DNA of 64,000 nt, from the NCBI RefSeq assembly GCF_024449095.1, contig NZ_CP024627.1:2852001-2916000 (forward strand). The letters are read 5' to 3'. The stretch is from Vibrio coralliilyticus. Lineage in GTDB: Bacteria; Pseudomonadota; Gammaproteobacteria; Enterobacterales; Vibrionaceae. Position numbers and translations under genes: made by a program. Shown here piece after piece: positions 29,070 to 39,573 of this stretch (the stretch's first letter is position 1; the number at the start of each line of letters is the position of its first letter). Under the pieces are notes generated by a model. That model was not told the DNA's origin. It made no database searches and was given only the letters and a program-made list of their open reading frames with translations.

Positions 29070-30176
29070 TTATGCTGCCTTCTTTTTTCTTTGTCTTAGT
29101 TTGTCTTTAAAGCGTCGCATTGGAATGCTGTCCATGGAGTTAATACCGACTGCGGTCAACAACAAAGCCGCGTTGATCGGCCACATACCAATAAAGGAAG
29201 GGATTGAGCCATCTTCCAACGCAGATTTAGTCGCACTGATTGAAAGGAAATACGCCAAGTAGATAAGAATCGCTGGACCCATTTTAGCAAATCGTCCTTG
29301 ACGTGGATTCACTGCCGACAGCGGTACAACCAGCATGGTTAGAAGTGGGATACACACCACCAACGAAATTCGCCATTGCAATTCAGCTTGAGCGCGCGGA
29401 TCTGGGTTAGAAACAAGCTGCATGGTTGGAATCGCTTCCCAGTCACGCCCTTTGGGTTTCACGTCACGCTGACCAATCAAACCTTCGTATTGGTCGAAGT
29501 CGGTTACCATATAATCAACGCGCGTTGGTACACCTTCATAACGCGTACCGTCGTACATGCGAATGACCTGGCGCCCATCACTCAGCTCTTTCACTTCACC
29601 GGACTGCGAAAAGGAAACGCTCGGCAAAATCGAATCACGTGGGCGCATCTGTGCTACAAATACATGCTTAAGTTGCTTGCCTTCAATATCATCAATAAAG
29701 ACCACAGAAGAGCCATCCGGCGTCCCTTGGAACTGCCCTTTCTGTAAAAGGTCCACACTGTTCTCGGCTTCCACTTCTTCCTGTAGCTGAATTAGCTTCT
29801 CCTGACTCATTGGCGAAAACACAAAGGCATTAGCTGCGGCAATCACACCCGTGATAACGGCCAAATACAAGGCTGCACGAATAAGGAATTTATTTCCTAT
29901 TCCGGTTGCATTCATAACGGTTATTTCACTTTCCGCGTACAGGCGGCCGAAAGTAAGCAAAATACCGAGGAATAGGCTCAATGGCAGCATCAATAGCCCC
30001 ATTGACGGCATGCTCAAACCTACGTAGTGCATTACCAGACCCGCAGGAATATCCCCATCCGAAGCATCCGCTAAAACTTTGATCAATTTTTGGCTTAAAA
30101 ACACTAAAAACAGGATAAAAAATATCGCTAACTGGCTCTTGAGTGTCTCGCGGATCAAATATCTAACAATAATCAC
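29070..30176 (-). CDS. lptF: LPS export permease LptF
   Basis: A 368-residue partner of LptG with the same six-TM plus jellyroll plan. YLIRETLKSQLAIFFILFLVF at the N-terminus is TM1, and ESEITVMNATGIGNKFLIRA (about 83-102) is the coupling region. A basic tail (RRFKDKLRQRKKKAA) faces the cytoplasm. It is divergent from pepA with about 190 nt between them, which must hold both promoters. Confidence 0.96.
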   Translation of the reverse strand: MIIVRYLIRETLKSQLAIFFILFLVFLSQKLIKVLADASDGDIPAGLVMHYVGLSMPSMGLLMLPLSLFLGILLTFGRLYAESEITVMNATGIGNKFLIRAALYLAVITGVIAAANAFVFSPMSQEKLIQLQEEVEAENSVDLLQKGQFQGTPDGSSVVFIDDIEGKQLKHVFVAQMRPRDSILPSVSFSQSGEVKELSDGRQVIRMYDGTRYEGVPTRVDYMVTDFDQYEGLIGQRDVKPKGRDWEAIPTMQLVSNPDPRAQAELQWRISLVVCIPLLTMLVVPLSAVNPRQGRFAKMGPAILIYLAYFLSISATKSALEDGSIPSFIGMWPINAALLLTAVGINSMDSIPMRRFKDKLRQRKKKAA

Positions 30177-30367
30177 GCTGAAATTACCTATACAAAACTT
30201 GTTTTTTTAATTGAATCACTATAATTTCCCGTTGAACCTTTTATTTTTAAATTTTTTGGCTAACTGTTAACGCGCTTATTTAAAAGTAGTTCCGATTAAG
30301 GAATCAACAAGTAAGACGCCATTATCTAACATTTAGTTCTATTTGTCTTCAGGATGTAGGAGTACGC

Positions 30368-31876
30368 ATGGAGTTCAGTGTAAAGAGTGGTAGCCCGGAA
30401 AAGCAACGCAGCGCTTGTATCGTTGTAGGTGTATTCGAACCACGTCGCCTTTCTCCAGTTGCTGAACAGCTCGATAAAATCAGCGACGGCTATATCAGTT
30501 CACTACTTCGCCGTGGTGATCTGGAAGGAAAACCAGGACAGATGCTACTTCTGCATCAAGTACCGGGTGTTTTGTCTGAACGTGTTTTACTTGTCGGTTG
30601 TGGCAAGGAACGTGAATTGGGCGAGCGTCAGTACAAAGAAATTATTCAGAAAACAATTAACACTCTGAATGAAACAGGTTCGATGGAAGCGGTCTGCTTC
30701 CTAACTGAGCTGCATGTCAAAGGCCGCGATACTTACTGGAAAGTGCGTCAAGCAGTCGAAGCAACAAAGGATGGCTTGTACACCTTTGATCAATTCAAGA
30801 GTGTAAAACCGGAAACTCGTCGCCCACTGCGTAAACTGGTATTCAACGTACCTACACGTCGTGAATTAAACCTAGGTGAAAAAGCGATCACCCATGGCCT
30901 TGCCATCGCTTCAGGTGTCAAAGCATCGAAGGATCTTGGCAACATGCCGCCAAACATCGCCAACCCTGCTTACCTTGCTTCTCAGGCACGTCGTCTGGCT
31001 GATGATTATGAGACCATCACCACCAAAATCATCGGTGAGCAAGAGATGGAAAAGCTGGGCATGACTTCCTACCTAGCGGTCGGTCGTGGCTCAAAGAACG
31101 AATCTATGATGTCTATCATGGAGTACAAGGGCAACCCAGATCCCGAAGCGAAACCAATCGTGTTGGTTGGTAAAGGTCTGACTTTTGATTCAGGCGGTAT
31201 CTCACTTAAGCCAGGTGAAGGCATGGATGAGATGAAGTACGACATGTGTGGTGCGGCATCTGTTTTCGGTACCATGAAATCTCTGGCGAAACTGAACCTA
31301 CCAATCAATGTCATTGGTGTTCTTGCTGGCTGTGAAAACATGCCGGGCAGCAATGCTTACCGCCCTGGCGATATCCTAACCACAATGTCAGGTCAAACGG
31401 TTGAAGTGCTCAACACCGATGCGGAAGGCCGTTTGGTTCTTTGTGATGCACTGACGTACGTTGAACGCTTCGAGCCAGATTGTGTCGTGGATGTTGCCAC
31501 GCTGACAGGCGCGTGTGTGATTGCACTGGGTCACCATATCAGTGGTGTGGTTTCTAACCACAACCCTCTTTCTCACGAGTTGGTTAATGCGTCTGAGCAA
31601 GCAAGCGATCGCGCATGGCGTCTTCCAATGGCGGATGAGTACCATGAACAGTTGAAGAGCCCATTTGCTGATATGGCAAATATCGGTGGTCGACCTGGCG
31701 GCACCATCACGGCTGGCTGCTTCCTGTCAAAATTTGCCAAAAAGTACAACTGGGCCCACATTGACATCGCAGGAACGGCGTGGAAGTCAGGCGCGGCGAA
31801 GGGCTCAACAGGTCGTCCGGTCTCGATGCTTGTCCAGTTCTTACTGAACCGCAGCGGCCAAGAGACAGAAGAATAA
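30368..31876 (+). CDS. pepA: Leucyl aminopeptidase PepA
   Basis: A 502-residue M17 aminopeptidase with two metal ions per subunit, active as a hexamer in the cytoplasm on N-terminal Leu and other residues. The signature NTDAEGRL is at about 349-356, and [16 protein letters not shown] near 268-283 holds metal ligands. In E. coli PepA also works as a DNA-binding accessory protein for Xer recombination and carAB control, which may matter here since arginine and pyrimidine genes follow in the window. A GGAG site precedes the ATG. Confidence 0.97.
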   Translation: MEFSVKSGSPEKQRSACIVVGVFEPRRLSPVAEQLDKISDGYISSLLRRGDLEGKPGQMLLLHQVPGVLSERVLLVGCGKERELGERQYKEIIQKTINTLNETGSMEAVCFLTELHVKGRDTYWKVRQAVEATKDGLYTFDQFKSVKPETRRPLRKLVFNVPTRRELNLGEKAITHGLAIASGVKASKDLGNMPPNIANPAYLASQARRLADDYETITTKIIGEQEMEKLGMTSYLAVGRGSKNESMMSIMEYKGNPDPEAKPIVLVGKGLTFDSGGISLKPGEGMDEMKYDMCGAASVFGTMKSLAKLNLPINVIGVLAGCENMPGSNAYRPGDILTTMSGQTVEVLNTDAEGRLVLCDALTYVERFEPDCVVDVATLTGACVIALGHHISGVVSNHNPLSHELVNASEQASDRAWRLPMADEYHEQLKSPFADMANIGGRPGGTITAGCFLSKFAKKYNWAHIDIAGTAWKSGAAKGSTGRPVSMLVQFLLNRSGQETEE

Positions 31877-31892
31877 TTTCTGAACAAATTTC

Positions 31893-31915
31893 AAAGGGCC
31901 GCAAGGCCCTTTTTT
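31893..31915 (+). terminator. pepA terminator
   Basis: A stem aaagggcc / ggcccttt with a short gcaa loop and a T tract (31908-31915), 17 nt beyond the pepA stop. It overlaps the holC upstream region. Confidence 0.85.
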
Positions 31916-31928
31916 ATTCGATATCACT

Positions 31929-32378
31929 ATGCCAAACGCGACGTTTTACATCATACAATCGGGCTCTCCACAGGCCAAGCCACAAGGCTTTGAGCAATAT
32001 GTAGTGTTTCTTGCTGGGCACTTTGCGAAACAAGGCGCTAAGGTCTACCTACACTGCCATGATAAACAGCACGCTGAGCAATTAGCGGAGCGGTTCTGGC
32101 AAGTAGAAGCCGAGCAATACCTCGCCCATAACCTGGTTGGTGAGGGCCCAAAGTATGCCACGGGCATTGAAATCGGATATCAAGGTGTAAAACCCTCGTG
32201 GAATCGTCAATTAGTAATAAATTTGGCGGAAAATGAGACAACCTTTGCGAACAAGTTTGCTGAGGTGGTAGACTTCGTCCCTTGCGAAGAAGAAGCCAAG
32301 CAACTGGCGCGACAGCGATATAAAATCTATCGCCAAGCGGGTTATCAGCTACAAACGATCGACATCGCACACAATTAG
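31929..32378 (+). CDS. holC: DNA polymerase III chi subunit
   Basis: A 149-residue HolC, close to the usual length. With psi it links the clamp loader to single-stranded binding protein at the replication fork. MPNATFYIIQSG is the typical opening strand, and VYLHCHDKQHAEQLAERFW near 39-57 and NLVGEGP near 68-74 are family blocks. It lies between pepA and valS, the standard gamma-proteobacterial order. Confidence 0.95.
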   Translation: MPNATFYIIQSGSPQAKPQGFEQYVVFLAGHFAKQGAKVYLHCHDKQHAEQLAERFWQVEAEQYLAHNLVGEGPKYATGIEIGYQGVKPSWNRQLVINLAENETTFANKFAEVVDFVPCEEEAKQLARQRYKIYRQAGYQLQTIDIAHN

Positions 32379-32380
32379 TG

Positions 32381-32434
32381 GTCAATCCTTATAGTTAAGC
32401 TCTCCTTCAAGAGAGTTCACTTATAAAGATTGAC
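32381..32434 (+). repeat. Long imperfect hairpin in the valS leader
   Basis: Two 24-nt arms (32381-32404 and 32411-32434) around a 6-nt loop match at 19 of 24 positions, with two further G-U pairs possible in RNA. There is no T tract, so this is not a plain terminator. It lies directly after the holC stop (32376-32378) and about 40 nt before valS. Confidence 0.6.
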
Positions 32435-32474
32435 TTAGAATTAAACCAGACCTATCTGCAGAATATCTATCGCT

Positions 32475-35333
32475 ATGGAAAAGACATACAACCCAACTTC
32501 AATCGAACAAGCTTTGTACCAAGCTTGGGAAGAGAAAGGCTACTTTAAGCCACACGGTGACACGACGAAAGAATCATACAGCATCATGATCCCGCCACCG
32601 AACGTCACTGGTAGTCTACACATGGGCCACGCGTTCCAAGATACCATTATGGATACCCTTATCCGTGCGGAGCGTATGAAAGGCAAAAATACGCTTTGGC
32701 AAGTTGGTACTGACCACGCTGGTATCGCAACTCAGATGGTTGTTGAGCGTAAGATCGCAGCAGAAGAAGGCAAAACCAAACACGATTACGGCCGTGATGC
32801 CTTCATCGACAAAATTTGGGAATGGAAAGGCGAGTCTGGCGGCACGATCACTAAACAGCTGCGTCGTTTAGGTGCATCGGTAGACTGGGAGCGTGAGCGC
32901 TTCACCATGGATGACGGCCTATCTAATGCCGTAAAAGAAGTCTTTGTCCGTCTCTACGAAGAAGATCTCATCTACCGTGGTAAACGTCTGGTGAACTGGG
33001 ATCCAAAACTGCACACTGCAATTTCTGATCTTGAAGTTGAAAACAAAGACAAAAAAGGTCACATGTGGCACTTCCGCTACCCACTAGCAGATGGCGTTAA
33101 GACAGCGGACGGCAAAGACTACATTGTTGTTGCGACAACTCGTCCGGAAACCATGTTGGGTGATACAGGTGTCGCAGTTAACCCAGAAGATCCACGTTAT
33201 AAAGATCTGATCGGTAAAGAAGTTCTGCTTCCTATCGTGGATCGTCGTATCCCAATCGTGGGTGACGAGCACGCAGACATGGAAAAAGGAACTGGCTGTG
33301 TAAAAATCACACCTGCGCATGACTTCAACGACTACGAAGTCGGTAAGCGCCACCAGCTACCTATGATCAACATCCTCACCTTCGATGCAAACATCCGTGA
33401 TGCGGCTGAAGTGTTCAACACCAACGGCGAAGCAAGCGATGCGTACTCAACTGAGCTACCAGCGAAATACCACGGCATGGAACGTTTTGCTGCACGTAAA
33501 GCCATCGTGGCTGAGTTTGAAGAGTTAGGCCTTCTAGATGAAATCAAAGATCACGACCTAACGGTACCATACGGTGACCGTGGTGGTGTGGTCATCGAAC
33601 CGCTTCTTACAGACCAGTGGTACGTTCGCACTGCGCCGCTTGCAAAACCAGCAGTTGAGGCGGTAGAGAATGGTGACATTCAGTTCGTGCCTAAACAGTA
33701 CGAAAACATGTACTTCGCTTGGATGCGTGACGTTCAAGATTGGTGTATCTCTCGTCAGCTTTGGTGGGGACATCGTATTCCGGCATGGTACGACAACGAC
33801 GGTAACGTTTATGTCGGTCGCACCGAAGAAGAAGTTCGTCAACAAAACAACTTAGCACCAGTGGTAGTCCTGCGCCAAGACGACGATGTACTTGATACCT
33901 GGTTCTCTTCTGCACTATGGACTTTCGGTACACAAGGTTGGCCAGAAGATACAGAAGCGCTGAAGCAATTCCACCCTTCTGATGTACTGGTATCTGGTTT
34001 TGACATCATCTTCTTCTGGGTAGCGCGCATGATCATGATGACACTACACTTCGTTAAAGATGAAAATGGCAAGCCACAGGTTCCATTTAAGACAGTTTAC
34101 ATGACGGGGCTAATCCGTGATGAAAACGGCGACAAGATGTCTAAGTCTAAAGGTAACGTACTTGATCCAATCGATATGATTGATGGTATTGACCTAGAGT
34201 CTCTCGTTGAGAAGCGCACCGGTAACATGATGCAGCCTCAGCTAGCGAAGAAGATCGAGAAAAACACTCGTAAAACATTTGAAAATGGTATCGAACCTTA
34301 CGGTACTGACGCACTGCGCTTTACTCTTGCTGCAATGGCCTCAACGGGCCGCGACATCAACTGGGATATGAAGCGTCTAGAAGGTTACCGTAACTTCTGT
34401 AACAAGCTATGGAACGCAAGCCGCTACGTTCTGATGAATACAGAAGAGCAAGACTGTGGCTTTGGTGAAGGCGAGATCGAGTACTCACTTGCGGACAAGT
34501 GGATCGAGTCTCAATTTGAGCTAGCCGCTGCCGATTTCAATGGCCACATTGATAACTATCGCTTGGATATGGCCGCGAATACAATTTACGAGTTCATCTG
34601 GAACCAATTCTGTGACTGGTACTTAGAGCTTACTAAACCAGTACTTTGGAAAGGTAGCGAAGCTCAACAACGTGGTACTCGCCGTACGCTAATCACGGTT
34701 CTTGAGAAGACACTGCGTCTGGCTCACCCAGTGATCCCATACATCACTGAAACAATCTGGCAGAGCGTTAAACCACTTGTTGAAGGCGTAGAAGGTAACA
34801 CCATCATGCTGCAGGCTCTTCCTCAATACGACGAAGCGAACTTCAACCAAGCCGCACTGGATGACATCGAGTGGGTTAAGTCATTCATCACGAGTATCCG
34901 TAACCTACGTGCTGAGTACGACATCAATCCAGGCAAACCGCTCGAAGTGATGCTGAAAGCTGCGAGCGCAGAAGATGCAGCGCGTCTAGAAGCGAACAAC
35001 CAAGTGCTTGTTTCTCTCGCGAAGCTTGAGTCTGTACGTGTGCTAGAAGCGGGTGAAGAAACGCCTGCATGCGCAACCGCTCTTGTGGCGAAGTCTGAGC
35101 TAATGATCCCAATGGCCGGGCTTATCGACAAAGACGCTGAACTTGCTCGTCTCGATGGCGAAATCAAGAAGACTCACGGCGAAATCAAGCGTATCGAAGG
35201 CAAGCTAGGCAACGAAGGTTTTGTAGCTAAAGCACCGGAAGCGGTTGTCGCGAAAGAGCGAGAGAAGCTAGAAGGTTATAAAGAAACGCTAGTGAAGCTT
35301 GAAGAGCAAAAGACCACAATTGCTGCGCTATAA
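32475..35333 (+). CDS. valS: Valyl-tRNA synthetase
   Basis: A 952-residue class I synthetase, normal length, which charges tRNA-Val with editing of Thr. The HIGH-type motif is HMGH at 49-52 and KMSKS is at about 554-558. The CP1 editing domain (about 190-340) contains [15 protein letters not shown]. The C-terminal end is the coiled-coil tRNA-binding arm ([20 protein letters not shown]...). It has its own leader with the hairpin at 32381. Confidence 0.98.
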   Translation: MEKTYNPTSIEQALYQAWEEKGYFKPHGDTTKESYSIMIPPPNVTGSLHMGHAFQDTIMDTLIRAERMKGKNTLWQVGTDHAGIATQMVVERKIAAEEGKTKHDYGRDAFIDKIWEWKGESGGTITKQLRRLGASVDWERERFTMDDGLSNAVKEVFVRLYEEDLIYRGKRLVNWDPKLHTAISDLEVENKDKKGHMWHFRYPLADGVKTADGKDYIVVATTRPETMLGDTGVAVNPEDPRYKDLIGKEVLLPIVDRRIPIVGDEHADMEKGTGCVKITPAHDFNDYEVGKRHQLPMINILTFDANIRDAAEVFNTNGEASDAYSTELPAKYHGMERFAARKAIVAEFEELGLLDEIKDHDLTVPYGDRGGVVIEPLLTDQWYVRTAPLAKPAVEAVENGDIQFVPKQYENMYFAWMRDVQDWCISRQLWWGHRIPAWYDNDGNVYVGRTEEEVRQQNNLAPVVVLRQDDDVLDTWFSSALWTFGTQGWPEDTEALKQFHPSDVLVSGFDIIFFWVARMIMMTLHFVKDENGKPQVPFKTVYMTGLIRDENGDKMSKSKGNVLDPIDMIDGIDLESLVEKRTGNMMQPQLAKKIEKNTRKTFENGIEPYGTDALRFTLAAMASTGRDINWDMKRLEGYRNFCNKLWNASRYVLMNTEEQDCGFGEGEIEYSLADKWIESQFELAAADFNGHIDNYRLDMAANTIYEFIWNQFCDWYLELTKPVLWKGSEAQQRGTRRTLITVLEKTLRLAHPVIPYITETIWQSVKPLVEGVEGNTIMLQALPQYDEANFNQAALDDIEWVKSFITSIRNLRAEYDINPGKPLEVMLKAASAEDAARLEANNQVLVSLAKLESVRVLEAGEETPACATALVAKSELMIPMAGLIDKDAELARLDGEIKKTHGEIKRIEGKLGNEGFVAKAPEAVVAKEREKLEGYKETLVKLEEQKTTIAAL

Positions 35334-35351
35334 ACCGGTACAGTGTTAACT

Positions 35352-35379
35352 AAAAGGCAGCGAAATCGCTGCCTTTTTT
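35352..35379. terminator. valS terminator
   Basis: Stem aaaaggcagcga / tcgctgcctttt with a T run. It ends valS and, read the other way, the M48 gene converging from the right. Confidence 0.9.
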
Positions 35380-35386
35380 GTATCAG

Positions 35387-36379
35387 CTATTGACGAGCAG
35401 CATCAATCCGCTGTTTGAAGTCAGGATGAGTACTCATCCACTCGGGTATTTCCAACTCACCTTGTTGCCTAAACAATTCAAACATTTCAGCCATTGGCGC
35501 ACTACTTCCATAGATGGCTTGCATAGCCTGTATGGCATACACATCCGCTTCAATTTCCGCTTCTCGAGAGTGACCATTGGAGAGGAAGAACACCCCCACT
35601 CCAGCCAGATTATCTACCACTCCTGAACTTTCGCCAGTTAAGAGTGCAACGCCCACCGAAAGTAAGCTCGAGTGAACCAATCGCTTCATCATATGACGAT
35701 GATGAACGTGGCCTAGCTCGTGAAGGATAATGCTATCGAGTTGTTGTTCATTCTCAGCCAGAGTAACCAAGTCGTCGAGTAACACGATTTTCCCACCCGG
35801 CAATGCAAATGCATTGGCGCCAAGCTCTGAGGAGCGAAACACCACTTCAATGGGATAAGGTAATGCTTCAAGCTGTGTGACATGCTGAGCCACACGTTGG
35901 CGGATCGCTTGCTGCTCTTGCTGACTCAACTCGCTCTCTTGCCAGCTATTATCAAAGCTTTCGAGAACTTTATCGCCCAATGCCACTGCAACGTAATCAG
36001 GGATAGCATTGGCGACCTTGTCACTGGTCCATGGCAAGACATAAAAGTAACTGCCCAATACAACTCCGATACACACTACCGCTGACAACAACCACGCGAA
36101 CCAGTTAGCTTCCATTTTATCAATGGCGCTGCTTCTGCGATTTCGCTCCAGCCAGTGGCTCACTTCTGTCGTTCTTTCAACCACAAAAACCCAGCCATCG
36201 GGAAACTTGAATCGCACAGGTAGGTTACCAACAGGGACACTGATCTCAGCGTATTGCTGGTCACAACTGATGATTTGACCTTCAACGCGCAAACTTAACG
36301 CATTAGCTTGTGTCACATCCAGCTTAGCAGGATGGCGCTCCGAGCTTCGTGGCGGAAACGCCACCCCATCAAACATCAT
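35387..36379 (-). CDS. M48 family metalloprotease, membrane anchored
   Basis: A 330-residue protein: an N-terminal globular part (about 1-90), a single TM helix (about 94-114) and a C-terminal M48 peptidase domain. The zinc site is HELGH at 220-224, and the third ligand is the first Glu in EIEADVYAIQAM near 272-283. It resembles the BepA/HtpX-like peptidases, but with the catalytic part in the periplasm it probably acts on envelope proteins. The start overlaps the stop of the upstream YjgN gene as TAATG, so the two are translationally coupled. Confidence 0.88.
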   Translation of the reverse strand: MMFDGVAFPPRSSERHPAKLDVTQANALSLRVEGQIISCDQQYAEISVPVGNLPVRFKFPDGWVFVVERTTEVSHWLERNRRSSAIDKMEANWFAWLLSAVVCIGVVLGSYFYVLPWTSDKVANAIPDYVAVALGDKVLESFDNSWQESELSQQEQQAIRQRVAQHVTQLEALPYPIEVVFRSSELGANAFALPGGKIVLLDDLVTLAENEQQLDSIILHELGHVHHRHMMKRLVHSSLLSVGVALLTGESSGVVDNLAGVGVFFLSNGHSREAEIEADVYAIQAMQAIYGSSAPMAEMFELFRQQGELEIPEWMSTHPDFKQRIDAARQ

Positions 36380-37554
36380 TAGCTAATTCCGATACCTAAA
36401 TCGAAGGCTTGAGCCACTTCATCCGATATCGCAGATTGAACGTTCGAGTCTTTATCTGTCGCTTTTAGCAGGCTCATATCACCAAATACTGCGGTATTAT
36501 CGGCAACATAGCGCGAGGTTCTTACCATGACCCAAGGTCGGGCAATACTCAATGTAACGACCTGAAGCAAGAAGTTAGAGATAACCAACCAAGTGTAACC
36601 TCTGGCAGTAAAGGTCGAGTTAAAGGTATAGTGATTGTCTGATTCTTGTTCAAGTTTAGCTTGCAGTTGTTCGAAGATGTAGTTACGAACTCGAGTCGTT
36701 GTATACGCGGTCAAGCCAATGGTCAGAACGATGATTGCTAGATAAGCAACAATGAAGACCGTAAACTGAGATGCGCCCATTAACGAACTGTAATCACCAT
36801 TCTGGATAGCCGTAAGGTCAAAGCCACTAAAAATCGTCAGAGACATCGCTATCATAAGGATGATGGACGCAGCAATACCCAGCCCCATCGCTTTCAGGTA
36901 GGTCTTAACAAAGAAGCCCGTTTCCAATTCTGCACTGAACTTCCAGTCACCATACCGATAACCATTGGTGAAATACTTATGTGCGCCAACCACAACCCAT
37001 GCGTATAGCACAGACAAGAAGACAAAGAATGCGATTCCTAGTACTGTAGCTGCGACACCTGACACCCCTGAGATTGCGACAATTGCGGCAATATAGATAG
37101 CAATGGCGACTAGCGCTCCCAAGCCACGCCCCATCAGTGATAGGTAAGCATCTTTCAATGACGAGTCAAAAGAGAAGTGAACATTGCGGTAACTCGTCAT
37201 TGCAGCATCAAATCGAGCGTTGCTCCATAGTAGCCAAGGTAAAGCCACATAAAAAACCAACAGCAACACAAAACTCACCTCAGGAAAGAATGCGTTGGCA
37301 ATAGCCCAAATACCAAGAACCGCAACAGCCACTAGACGCCCCTTGAGAATTTGCATCGGCTGAGCGTGATATTCAAAGTTATCACTATCTACATAGGTAT
37401 TGCCGTAGAAATAGCGCTTTGTTCTAACTTTGGCCCAAGCGGAATAGATGCCAAAAGTAATAATGCTAAGCAAAACATTGACTATCCATATGCCAAAGAA
37501 CTCGCCTCCCTTACCCCTAAACTCAACGGGGTTTGTGATATGTTTATGTTCCAT
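36379..37554 (-). CDS. YjgN family (DUF898) membrane protein
   Basis: A 391-residue, about eight-TM protein of the DUF898/YjgN family. The hallmark is a repeated FWKGKGGEFFGIW-style opening (here EFRGKGGEFFGIWIVN at about 9-24), followed by YSAWAKVRTKRYFYGNTY near 38-55; a second related block, including NSTFTARGYTWL, appears near 315-326. This points to an internal duplication. Its function is unknown. It is followed directly by the M48 protease gene, a partnership that suggests a shared membrane role, perhaps substrate presentation to the protease. Confidence 0.85.
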   Translation of the reverse strand: MEHKHITNPVEFRGKGGEFFGIWIVNVLLSIITFGIYSAWAKVRTKRYFYGNTYVDSDNFEYHAQPMQILKGRLVAVAVLGIWAIANAFFPEVSFVLLLVFYVALPWLLWSNARFDAAMTSYRNVHFSFDSSLKDAYLSLMGRGLGALVAIAIYIAAIVAISGVSGVAATVLGIAFFVFLSVLYAWVVVGAHKYFTNGYRYGDWKFSAELETGFFVKTYLKAMGLGIAASIILMIAMSLTIFSGFDLTAIQNGDYSSLMGASQFTVFIVAYLAIIVLTIGLTAYTTTRVRNYIFEQLQAKLEQESDNHYTFNSTFTARGYTWLVISNFLLQVVTLSIARPWVMVRTSRYVADNTAVFGDMSLLKATDKDSNVQSAISDEVAQAFDLGIGIS

Positions 37555-37832
37555 TTCTTTATTTTCCTGACGTTATTGACTAAAACACAAGCCGAATAAT
37601 TTCTTACATTTCATTCCTAGCGTCTATGTCTTAATAACAAGAAAGTGCAACCAGTTGATGTACATCACAAACAACACCGCACCTCGATACAAGAATTTTA
37701 CATATATCGAACAATAAGAACATTTGGTGTTTGAGTTTCAAGCATTTATATCGAACTTTACACCTTACTTATAAGTATTTTGTCGTTTAATGCTCTTTTC
37801 AAATTGACTCATCTAAAATGAACTAAGGTGCC

Positions 37833-38585
37833 ATGAAAAAAGGTATAGAGAAGTTGAAGAAGTTCTTGCTCGGTATTCCACTATTATCATGTTTTATCTG
37901 TGTGCAGGCGTATGCAGAGAACATAGATAAAACGGTTAGAATCACAGCTGGAGAGTGGCCACCATTTATCGGCCAAAACCTTGAAGGGTATGGTGTTGTC
38001 GCTCAAACCATCACTCAAGCATTTGCGCTTCAAGGTTATAAAGTGACTTATACTTTTTATCCTTGGGCCAGAGCGTATGAAAAGGCACAAAGCGGAGAGT
38101 TCGACGCCACCGCCGTCTGGATGTTCGATGACGAGCGAACACAGCATTTTTACTATAGCAAACCGGTCTCACAAGAGCAGTTTGTTTTCTTCCACCACAA
38201 GGACTTAGACTTTGAATGGTCAGAGATCGAAGATTTAAAAGGCTACAAACTAGGCGGAGGACTGGGTTACAGCTATGGACCTGAACTGGACGCACTTATA
38301 GAGTCAAAGGGCGTTACTATGAGCCGAGTTAACAGCCCCAGTCAGAATCTGCTACGACTCAACCACCACCGAATTGAAGTTTATCCAGAAGAGCGACAGA
38401 TAGGCTTGTACAACCTCAGTCAGCAAACCAAAGATGTTCAGAACAATATTACCTATCACCCCAAGCCCTTTCTCAATAACGATGGCTTCGTGATGTTTTC
38501 CAAACAGAGCCCAAGAGGAAAGGAGCTGCTAGCCATATTTAATCAAGGCTTACTCAAATGGCGCCAGCAGCAAAATGAGCACTAA
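37833..38585 (+). CDS. Periplasmic substrate-binding domain protein (SBP family 3), orphan
   Basis: A 250-residue secreted protein: signal peptide to about residue 28 (CVQAYA, cleavage before EN), then an amino-acid-type binding domain. VRITAGEWPPF near 36-46 and YPWARAYEKAQSGEFDATAVW near 77-97 are family blocks. No permease or ATPase is nearby, so it does not form an ABC transporter here; orphans of this type may bind amino acids or act as solute sensors. Its last bases overlap those of the convergent dehydrogenase. Confidence 0.85.
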   Translation: MKKGIEKLKKFLLGIPLLSCFICVQAYAENIDKTVRITAGEWPPFIGQNLEGYGVVAQTITQAFALQGYKVTYTFYPWARAYEKAQSGEFDATAVWMFDDERTQHFYYSKPVSQEQFVFFHHKDLDFEWSEIEDLKGYKLGGGLGYSYGPELDALIESKGVTMSRVNSPSQNLLRLNHHRIEVYPEERQIGLYNLSQQTKDVQNNITYHPKPFLNNDGFVMFSKQSPRGKELLAIFNQGLLKWRQQQNEH

Positions 38586-39544
38586 ACCACTCGATTTTGT
38601 TCTCTCCCTTCTATAAAGGCGGTAATGTTATCCATCAATATATTCGACAGGTTCTGAATCGATGAGTCACTTCCCCACGCTACATGAGGTGTCAGCAATA
38701 AATTCGGCAAATCCATATTCGCCAGTAACGGGTTGCTTTCGTCAGCAGGCTCCTGCGTGAAGACATCCACACCCGCCCCAGCAATCGTGCCATGCTTTAA
38801 TGCGGCAACCAGAGCCCCTTCGTCGACTAATCCCCCGCGGCCAGTATTGATCAGTAGGCTTCCGGGTTTCATTTGCGCCAACTCATTTTCTCCAATCAAG
38901 TTACGTGTGGCCTCACTCAACGGACAATGCAGTGTGATCACATCAGCCATCATTAATACCTGTTCAAAGGGTAAATAGCCTTCCCGACAGGCATCAGCCC
39001 CTTTGTGTTCGGCATAAATAACTTGCATCCCGACCGCTTTAGCCAACGCCGCTGTCGCCAGGCCAAGAGCCCCTGAACCAATCACTCCCAGCGTAGATCC
39101 TGCAACATCACCAATTGGGTGAGTGAAAAAGCAAAACTGCTGATTTCGTTGCCACTCTCCTTTGGCGATATCGTTATGGTAGCCATGCAAATTGCGTCTG
39201 AGAGCGAAGATCATGCCGATAACATGCTCCGGCACCGACTGTGTGGCATAACCTTGGACATTCGTCACCGCAATCCCCTGTACTCGACAATAATCGATAT
39301 CAACATTGTTAAACCCAGTCGCCGATATGGCAATCAATTGAAGTTCGGGCAATTGAGACAAAACTTGCTGGTCTAGCACCACCTTATTGGTAATCACAAT
39401 TTGGGCGCCTTGTAGGCGCTCCACCACCAGCTCAGAGCTGGTGAAATCATATTCAATCCATTGGTGGTCAAAAGGAAGGTGAGGTAATTCGATATGAGTG
39501 GGGATCGTGGCGCGATCCAAAAAAACAACATTAGGCAGCGACAT
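38582..39544 (-). CDS. D-2-hydroxyacid dehydrogenase
   Basis: A 320-residue NAD-dependent dehydrogenase of the D-isomer-specific family, close to glycerate and hydroxypyruvate reductases. The Rossmann motif is GVIGSGALGLATAALA near 152-167. The substrate Arg lies in INTGRGGLVDEGAL near 232-245, with the catalytic His in LTPHVAWGS near 284-292. It should reduce a 2-oxo acid to a D-2-hydroxy acid. The precise substrate is not readable. Its start lies close to the end of rluA, on the same strand. Confidence 0.9.
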   Translation of the reverse strand: MSLPNVVFLDRATIPTHIELPHLPFDHQWIEYDFTSSELVVERLQGAQIVITNKVVLDQQVLSQLPELQLIAISATGFNNVDIDYCRVQGIAVTNVQGYATQSVPEHVIGMIFALRRNLHGYHNDIAKGEWQRNQQFCFFTHPIGDVAGSTLGVIGSGALGLATAALAKAVGMQVIYAEHKGADACREGYLPFEQVLMMADVITLHCPLSEATRNLIGENELAQMKPGSLLINTGRGGLVDEGALVAALKHGTIAGAGVDVFTQEPADESNPLLANMDLPNLLLTPHVAWGSDSSIQNLSNILMDNITAFIEGREQNRVV

Positions 39545-39573
39545 GGTTTCTCCTTCCGCTGCCTATAGTGAAA

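Noticed and set aside
33558..33933. Minus-strand ORFs inside valS
   Set aside because: They are antisense shadows of a highly codon-biased gene, with cysteine- and arginine-rich nonsense products.
37833..38585. Possible ABC transporter operon around the binding protein
   Set aside because: No permease or ATPase gene lies nearby; the gene is an orphan.
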